A stretch of DNA of 23,872 bases from Candidatus Woesearchaeota archaeon. GTDB lineage: Archaea; Nanobdellota; Nanobdellia; Woesearchaeales; UBA525. The translations under genes and the position numbers were made by a program. Shown here piece by piece: positions 19,013 through 23,872 of the stretch; position 1 is the first letter of the stretch; each line of letters opens with the position of its first letter. The notes under the pieces were generated by a model. The model saw nothing but the letters and a program-made list of their open reading frames with translations, was not told the DNA's origin and made no database searches. Where the stretch lies: contig JAJPEB010000002.1 in assembly GCA_023252315.1 (NCBI GenBank), forward strand, positions 1-23,872, written 5' to 3'.

Positions 19013-20041
19013 CGTGATGCTCCCGAACAGCATCCCGAACACGCCGATGCTGATGAAGTAGATCGTGAGGCTCGTCACGAGGAACATCGGGATGTACTTG
19101 AGGCCCGAGCGCACCTCGCCCTTCTCGATGATCGCGATGATGATGCTGCTGAATACGCTGATGACCGCGATCGCGAAGATGCTGAAGAGCCGGAAGTCGT
19201 CGCGCCCGATCGTGGGCGTCGCGACCGAGAGGGCCGCCCCCGAGAGCCCCGAGCCACCGCCGCCGGTGCCGCCCGCGATGTTGCCGACGAAGCTGCTCGT
19301 GAGCGTGAAGAGCTGGAGCGAGAGCGCGAAGAGCACGGGGCAGATGAACGCGATGAGCATGCCGATGAAGATCATGTAGGTGACGGTGCTCGCGGACATC
19401 TCCTTCTTGAGCGCCTCCGTCTTCTTCATGTCGGAGATGATGCGGTCGATCGTCTGCACGATCTTGCCGCCGCTCTCGACCTCGCCGATGAGCAGCTGCA
19501 TCGTGCGCCGCAGCGTCGGGCTCTCGTACTTCATGCCGAACTCGACGAGCGCGTCCGCGACCTCGTTGCCCGTCATCACCCGCTTGCTCACGAGGCCGAT
19601 CTCGTTCGCGAGGATGCCGAACTCGGGCTTGATCGCGTTCCACAGCGCGTTCTCGAAGCTCATGCCGCCCTTGAGGTTCGTGCTGACCAGCGTGAGGTAG
19701 TCGGGCAGCAGCAGCTCGAGCTCCTTCGTGCGGCGGTAGATCCTGATGTTCCAGCTGAAGTAGAGGACGACGAAGACGACGAAGATGAGCAGGAACATCG
19801 TGACCGCGAACGTGACGAAGCTGAGGAAGCCGAACTCGAGCCACGCGTAGAGCTTGAGCTCGCGGTAGAAGAAGCCGATGAAGAGCGCGTACGCGATCCC
19901 GCTCGCGAGCAGGAAGAGCGTGCCGAAGAGCGTGTAGGGGACCTCGGGGTAGCCCGCCTTGAGCAGGTGCAGCCTCAGGTCGGGGCGCACGCGCTTGGGG
20001 ATGATCGAGCGGCCGATGACGTAGAGGAAGCTGTCCGCCAT
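19004..20041 (-). CDS. tadC: TadC/ArlJ-like pilus assembly membrane protein (second)
   Basis: A 345-residue type II secretion F/TadC-family platform protein. Membrane segments lie at ~36-60, ~70-97, ~220-245, ~285-312 and ~318-343. The cytoplasmic domain (~100-215) has the family pattern L-P-D-Y-L-T-L-V-S, G-G-M-S-F-E-N-A-L and G-E-V-E-S-G-G-K-I. A glycine-rich loop (G-G-T-G-G-G-G-S-G) sits in the extracellular segment around 255-265. It should pair with the shorter TadC-like protein to form the inner-membrane platform on which the TadA ATPase acts. Its ATG shares one base with that gene's stop. Confidence 0.9.
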   Translation of the reverse strand: MADSFLYVIGRSIIPKRVRPDLRLHLLKAGYPEVPYTLFGTLFLLASGIAYALFIGFFYRELKLYAWLEFGFLSFVTFAVTMFLLIFVVFVVLYFSWNIRIYRRTKELELLLPDYLTLVSTNLKGGMSFENALWNAIKPEFGILANEIGLVSKRVMTGNEVADALVEFGMKYESPTLRRTMQLLIGEVESGGKIVQTIDRIISDMKKTEALKKEMSASTVTYMIFIGMLIAFICPVLFALSLQLFTLTSSFVGNIAGGTGGGGSGLSGAALSVATPTIGRDDFRLFSIFAIAVISVFSSIIIAIIEKGEVRSGLKYIPMFLVTSLTIYFISIGVFGMLFGSITLG

Positions 20042-20850
20042 CAGATGTTCACCGTGGGCCTGATCGCCTTGAAGATGCTGATGAAGACGAGCTCGACCAC
20101 GACGAGCGCGAAGAGGAAGACGCCGAAGAGGCTGAAGTCGATCTGGATGTTGACGAGCGAGACGACGGTGATGAGCATCGTGATGCCGAGGCTCGGGACC
20201 ACGACCGCGAAGAGCATGTAGAACATCGTGAGGCTCGAGAGCTTCTTGCCGTACTTCTGGATCTCGGTGAGCTGGTCCTGCGCGATCTCGTCGAGGATCG
20301 CCTCGAGGTAGTCGGTCACGTCCACGCCGATCTTGAGCGCGTTGCTGATCTGGAAGAGGATGCGGCGCATCTTCTCGCTCGCGGAGTAGCGGCTCGCCTT
20401 CTCGAGCGCCTCCTCGAGGGGAGTGCCGAGCTCGATGTCGCGCACGATCTCCTTGAAGTACTTGTTCGCGACGCCGTAGCTGTTGCTCGCGTCGATGATC
20501 GCGTTCATGAGCGGCTTGCCCGAGTTGAGCTTGATGAGCAGGAACCTGCCCGCGAAGAGCACGTCGCGGTCGATCTCCTTCGCGAGCTTGCGGATCTCGA
20601 CGTCGGCCGAGTGCATGAAGAGCTGGAAGAGGCCGAAGAGGACGAGCGGCACGATCCCGACGAGCAGGACCGGCGGCAGGCCCGCGGCCGAGAGGAGCAT
20701 GAAGAGCCCGAGCGCGGCCGGGATCCCCATCGAGAGCGCGAGCTTGAGGTTGCGCTCGACGAACTGCTCGGGCGTCTTGGTGCTGTGCGCGACGAGCAGC
20801 TTGCGCTTGAGCGAGGGATAGCGGCTCGCGAGTTCCTTGGAGAGCGACAT
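20041..20850 (-). CDS. TadC/TadB-like pilus assembly membrane protein (first)
   Basis: A 269-residue T2SF/TadC-family protein with two hydrophobic segments near 40-80, a helical cytoplasmic domain containing L-I-K-L-N-S-G-K-P-L-M-N-A-I and E-L-G-T-P-L-E-E-A-L-E-K-A, and two membrane segments near 210-260. It begins 2 nt after the ATPase stop (TGA-CC-ATG). Two TadC-like genes in a row after a TadA-type ATPase is the usual layout of archaeal Tad-like (Epd/Aap-type) pilus systems, whereas archaella have one ArlJ. No arlCDEFGH genes are present, so a pilus is the likelier product. Confidence 0.9.
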   Translation of the reverse strand: MSLSKELASRYPSLKRKLLVAHSTKTPEQFVERNLKLALSMGIPAALGLFMLLSAAGLPPVLLVGIVPLVLFGLFQLFMHSADVEIRKLAKEIDRDVLFAGRFLLIKLNSGKPLMNAIIDASNSYGVANKYFKEIVRDIELGTPLEEALEKASRYSASEKMRRILFQISNALKIGVDVTDYLEAILDEIAQDQLTEIQKYGKKLSSLTMFYMLFAVVVPSLGITMLITVVSLVNIQIDFSLFGVFLFALVVVELVFISIFKAIRPTVNI

Positions 20851-20852
20851 GG

Positions 20853-22364
20853 TCAGTCCAGCTGGAGATCGCCCAGGTAGTACCTCGCGAGCTTGAGGCC
20901 GATGTCGTCGACGTTGTCGATCCTCGACTTCGCGAGCCAGCGCAGGATGCGCACCTTCTGCTGCAGGTCGAAGCGGATGTCCTCCGTGCTCATGCCCGTG
21001 AAGAGCGAGATGCGCGCGTAGATGTGCTCGGACTGCGCGATCTCCTCGACCGCGTCCGTGCGCGGGTTGTAGCGCATGAGCACGCGCGGGTCGCCTGTCG
21101 GCGTGATCTCGGCGACCTGGAACGTGCGGCGCTTGCCCGTGCGCCTGTTCCTGTTCTGCACGAGGATGAGGGAGAGCGAGCCGATCATCGCCTTGGGGAT
21201 GTCGATCGGCGGGTTCGTGAGCCTCGTCACGGCCTCGTCGGCGTCGTTCGCGTGCAGCGTCGCGTACACGGAGTGGCCGGTGTGCATCGCCTCGAGGAGC
21301 ACCTCCGCCTCCTCCTTGCGCCTGATCTCGCCCACGATGATCCTGTCGGGGCGCATGCGCAGGCTGTTGACGAGCAGGTCGAGCATCGTGACTCCGCCCT
21401 TCCCCTCGGGGTTCGGCAGGCGCGTCTCGAGCGGGACCCAGTGGAGGTTCTTCGGCAGCGTGAGCTCGCGCGTGTCCTCGATGCTGAGCACGCGCTGATT
21501 GGGTGGGAAGAAGTTCGAGACGACGTTGAGCATCGACGTCTTGCCGCTGCCGGTGCCTCCCGCGATGAGCACGGACATCTCGTTCTGGATCGCGAGCCAC
21601 ACGAGCGCCGCCGCCTCGTAGCTGATCGTGCCCTCGGCGAGGAACTTCGTGATCGTCCACGGGTCCTCCGCGAACTTCCTGATCGTGATCGTGTTGCCGA
21701 AGCTGCTGATCGGGAGCAGCGTCGCGTTCACCCTGTCTCCCGAGAGCAGGTGCGCGTCCATGAGCGGGTTGAGGTTCGTGATCTCCTTGCCCACGTCGCG
21801 CGCGATGATCGTCGCGAAGTGCCTGATGCGCGCCTCTGTCGGGATCACGATGTTCGTCTTGAGCCAGCCGAAGCGGCGGTGGTACACCCACACCGGCTCC
21901 TTGTGGCTGTTGATGATGACCTCCTCGAGCCGCGGGTCCTTGAGCAGGATGTCGATCTTGCCGAGCCCGAGGTTCTCCTCGAGGAGGTAGTTCACGAGCA
22001 TGTTGATCGTCTTCTCGTCGGTCTTGGGGAAGTACTTCGTCACGAGCCTGCGGATCTCGGTGCGGAACTCCTGCTTGATGAGCTGGATGTTGTCGGCCTG
22101 CTCGAAGCTCTGCAGGTCCTCGATGTTCATCTTGCTCACGAACTCCTGCCTGATCTTCTCGAGCACGATCCTCGTCGTTGAGGAGATGTTCGCGATCGAG
22201 ACGGAGTAGATGGGGACCGGCTCGTCCTCGATCGCCGAGATCCTGATGTCGATCACGATGTTGTTGCTCTCGAGCGAGTACTTGTCGAGCATCTCGCGCT
22301 CCTTGCCCGCGGGGGCGCGCACGAGCTCGGTGGCGCCTGTCTTGAACGTCTCGGCGCTCACCAT
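20853..22364 (-). CDS. tadA: TadA/VirB11-type secretion ATPase for class III-signal pilins
   Basis: 503 residues. The C-terminal ATPase has Walker A G-G-T-G-S-G-K-T-S (269-277), an Asp box R-V-L-S-I-E-D-T-R-E (291-300), Walker B R-I-I-V-G-E-I-R (341-348, E346) and the His box H-T-G-H-S-V-Y-A-T-L-H (361-371). An N-terminal domain of ~130 residues precedes the N2-type domain with G-L-G-K-I-D-I-L-L-K-D-P. This hexameric ATPase drives pilin extraction and assembly through the TadC-like platform. All motifs are intact. The ATG at 22364 starts directly after the stop of the upstream gene, with no gap. Confidence 0.95.
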   Translation of the reverse strand: MVSAETFKTGATELVRAPAGKEREMLDKYSLESNNIVIDIRISAIEDEPVPIYSVSIANISSTTRIVLEKIRQEFVSKMNIEDLQSFEQADNIQLIKQEFRTEIRRLVTKYFPKTDEKTINMLVNYLLEENLGLGKIDILLKDPRLEEVIINSHKEPVWVYHRRFGWLKTNIVIPTEARIRHFATIIARDVGKEITNLNPLMDAHLLSGDRVNATLLPISSFGNTITIRKFAEDPWTITKFLAEGTISYEAAALVWLAIQNEMSVLIAGGTGSGKTSMLNVVSNFFPPNQRVLSIEDTRELTLPKNLHWVPLETRLPNPEGKGGVTMLDLLVNSLRMRPDRIIVGEIRRKEEAEVLLEAMHTGHSVYATLHANDADEAVTRLTNPPIDIPKAMIGSLSLILVQNRNRRTGKRRTFQVAEITPTGDPRVLMRYNPRTDAVEEIAQSEHIYARISLFTGMSTEDIRFDLQQKVRILRWLAKSRIDNVDDIGLKLARYYLGDLQLD

Positions 22365-23465
22365 TCACGGCACCGCCGGGGCGAGGCCGCGGTCGTCCTG
22401 GTCCGCGTGCCCGCGGATGTGCGCGATGATCGCGTAGATGCGCACGAGCTTGCGCGCGGCGTCCTCGGCGGCCTCAGCGTCGCTGATCTCCTGCGCGAGC
22501 AGGCGCATCCCGCGGTACGTGCGCATCGCGGACGCGAGGTCGTCGCCGCGCAGCTGCGCGTCGAGCGCGTGCTTCTCGCGCTCGAGCTGGAGCAGCAGGT
22601 CCTTGTCGAGCGCGCGCTGCGTGCGCGCCTGCGCCCTCGCGGCGGAGGAGGGAGAGGCGCCCTTCGCGCCGGCCTCGGCGCCGCGCTGCGGGGGAGCCAT
22701 CGCGTCGCGGATGCGCGTGAAGAGCGCGCTGAAGCGCAGCGCGAGATCTTCCGGCACCTCGCGCTCCATGCCGAGCGCGTCCTTGCGCGCGAGGCGGTAC
22801 GCGCGCGCCGCTTGCGCAGCGTCTCCTTGCGCGAGGGCGCGCTCGACGTCGTCGAGCAGCGCATGCGCGTGGGCCGCGAGCGTGCGGGCGCGCGCCTTGC
22901 GCGCGTCCTCCTTCCCCTGCGCCGCTGGGGGGGTCGCTGCGGGCGGGCCCGCGGATACGGGAGCCGGGGGAGCCGAAGGCTTCAGGGGAGCCGCCGCAGG
23001 CTGCGCGGCGGGCGTCGCAGAGGGGGCATCGGGCCGCCCGGCGGGCGCGGGACGAGGGGCGGCCGTGGGCTGCGGGAGCGCCGCGTCGCGGGGCGCAGCA
23101 GTTGGCCCTCGCGCCTGCTGCGCGTCCATCCTCGAGAGCGTGCTCTCGACGCGCTCGTACGAGCGCTGCGCGTCGAGATGGTCCTTGAACTTCTCGTAGA
23201 GATCGGTGAGCAGCGCCTTGAGCTGCTCGCGCTCGGACGTGCCCGCGGGCGACTCGTCGAAGCGCTGCTTGAGGTCGTGGAGCACGCGCTTGGCCTTCGT
23301 CAGGCTGCCGTCGTCGAGCGCCGCGAAGAACTCCTTCTCGTAGTCGCGGGTGATGAAGCCGCTCTCCTCGTCCGTGCCCTTGGGCCTGGGGGCGGACTGC
23401 GGCTCTTGCGCCTCCGTGTCGAGGAAGGCGAGGATGTCGAGCTCGATGAACTCCTCGATGTCCAT
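22365..23465 (-). CDS. Unknown helical protein with Ala/Pro-rich linker in the Tad operon
   Basis: 366 residues, no signal peptide or membrane segment. An acidic start (M-D-I-E-E-F-I-E-L-D) and a helical region to ~115 are followed by a low-complexity Ala/Pro linker (~118-184), then helices that may form TPR-like or coiled-coil pairs (A-L-A-Q-G-D-A-A-Q-A-A-R-A-Y, L-A-S-A-M-R-T-Y-R-G-M). The segment D-D-G-S-L-T-K-A-K-R-V-L near 51-62 and the C-terminal repeat share the pattern of a helix-turn-helix pair. The ATG at 23465 follows the previous stop by 2 nt with GAGGTG nearby. Its place directly before the TadA gene suggests an assembly or regulatory partner; no family is recognised. Confidence 0.8.
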   Translation of the reverse strand: MDIEEFIELDILAFLDTEAQEPQSAPRPKGTDEESGFITRDYEKEFFAALDDGSLTKAKRVLHDLKQRFDESPAGTSEREQLKALLTDLYEKFKDHLDAQRSYERVESTLSRMDAQQARGPTAAPRDAALPQPTAAPRPAPAGRPDAPSATPAAQPAAAPLKPSAPPAPVSAGPPAATPPAAQGKEDARKARARTLAAHAHALLDDVERALAQGDAAQAARAYRLARKDALGMEREVPEDLALRFSALFTRIRDAMAPPQRGAEAGAKGASPSSAARAQARTQRALDKDLLLQLEREKHALDAQLRGDDLASAMRTYRGMRLLAQEISDAEAAEDAARKLVRIYAIIAHIRGHADQDDRGLAPAVP

Positions 23466-23467
23466 GG

Positions 23468-23872
23468 TCAGCACCTCACGAGCAGGCGCTCCTGGTACCG
23501 CTTCCAGAGCCCCTCGGGGTCGTCGGCATGCCTGCGCGCGGCCTGCTCCATGAAGTACTCGCGCTTGTGCAGCAGCGCGTCGCTCACGTGCGAGCGCCAC
23601 AGCTGCGCGATCTTCGCGGGCGGGATCTGCTTCGCCTTCGCGCGCTCCTCGTACTCGCGGCGCACGTCCTCGAGCGGGACCGCGATCGCCTCGACGACCT
23701 GCGCCTTCTCCTTCGCCGCTTCCTTATTCAAGTAGATGAACGGCTTCGTGAACTTGTACTCGATGCCGAGGATCTTCTCCTCGACGAGGAAATCGACCCA
23801 CGCCTGCAGCGTCTCGATCCTGATGCCGAGCACGGTCGCGGCGTCTTGCATCGGGACCTTGTCCTTGCCCTT
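23468..23872 (-). CDS. Winged-helix-like protein, C-terminal part (start beyond the window)
   Basis: The frame is open to the window edge, so only the C-terminal ~134 residues are seen; an internal ATG at 23851 is probably not the start because V-P-M-Q-D-A-A-T-V-L-G reads through it as one helix. The visible part has the winged-helix pattern: L-G-I-R-I-E-T-L-Q-A-W-V-D-F-L recognition helix, E-K-I-L-G-I-E-Y-K-F wing, and T-K-P-F-I-Y-L. A charged helical tail follows. It is upstream in the Tad operon and translationally coupled (TGA-CC-ATG) to the next gene. It may bind DNA or may be a structural adaptor. Confidence 0.72.
   Translation of the reverse strand, partial: KGKDKVPMQDAATVLGIRIETLQAWVDFLVEEKILGIEYKFTKPFIYLNKEAAKEKAQVVEAIAVPLEDVRREYEERAKAKQIPPAKIAQLWRSHVSDALLHKREYFMEQAARRHADDPEGLWKRYQERLLVRC

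Noticed and set aside
1..23872. CRISPR arrays, tRNA or rRNA genes, insertion sequences
   Set aside because: I looked for regularly spaced repeats, clover-leaf and T-loop signatures, and transposase motifs on both strands and saw none.

Overview
The window is a GC-rich archaeal chromosome segment, interrupted by one clearly AT-rich insert at about 5,112-8,110. The evidence for an archaeon is the archaeal termination nuclease FttA/aCPSF1 next to a proteasome beta-subunit end, class III (archaellin-type) signal peptides, a TadA ATPase with two TadC-type membrane proteins, an ArvA-type small GTPase, and TATA boxes centred 24-28 nt before many start codons (leaderless promoters). Tandem pilins with a Q-A-A-x-E-[FY]-L-x-T-Y-G-W start are, from memory, common in DPANN-type archaea. 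The lineage cannot be fixed from this sequence alone.

Layout. 1-2,044 (+): the end of a proteasome beta subunit, then fttA. 2,170-4,641 (-): a zinc/manganese-type ABC importer (binding protein, ATPase, permease). It is divergent from a NikR-like regulator (4,728-5,111, +) across an 86-bp AT-rich double promoter. 5,227-7,967 (+): a TIR / STAND-like / TPR / cold-shock-domain protein, split by a -1 frame change at an in-frame U UUU UUA heptamer. 8,115-9,223 (-): two conserved-looking unknown proteins. 9,450-10,046 (-): a UPF0200-like kinase-fold protein. 10,104-10,181 (-): a possible 25-residue gene. 10,462-11,546 (-): a metallophosphoesterase overlapping a PepSY-like protein. 11,593-12,499 (-): an ArvA-like GTPase and an ArvC-like zinc ribbon. 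12,567-16,454 (-): a pilin-like protein and a 1,143-residue LamG surface protein with a class III signal. 16,640-18,385 (-): a small membrane protein and three tandem paralogous pilins. 18,533-19,012 (+): an unknown protein. 19,004 to the window end (-): TadC-like, TadC-like, TadA ATPase, an Ala/Pro-linker protein and a winged-helix-like protein.

How the genes work together. The right half reads as a cell-surface module: the Tad ATPase and membrane proteins would assemble class III-signal pilins, and the LamG protein is a plausible adhesive tip or surface subunit. The ArvA/ArvC pair suggests a vesiculation function. The left half couples metal uptake to a metal-sensing repressor.

The most unusual parts are (1) the AT-rich TIR-STAND-TPR-CSD gene, which looks like a horizontally acquired immune-type sensor/effector whose catalytic glutamate lies beyond the frame change, and (2) a family of intergenic inverted-repeat elements (10,343-10,437 and 16,536-16,619, with a degenerate third at 9,309-9,424). 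The two good copies have the same geometry but different, fully compensated hairpin stems, as expected for a structured RNA or a small mobile element. I saw no tRNA, rRNA, CRISPR array or transposase.
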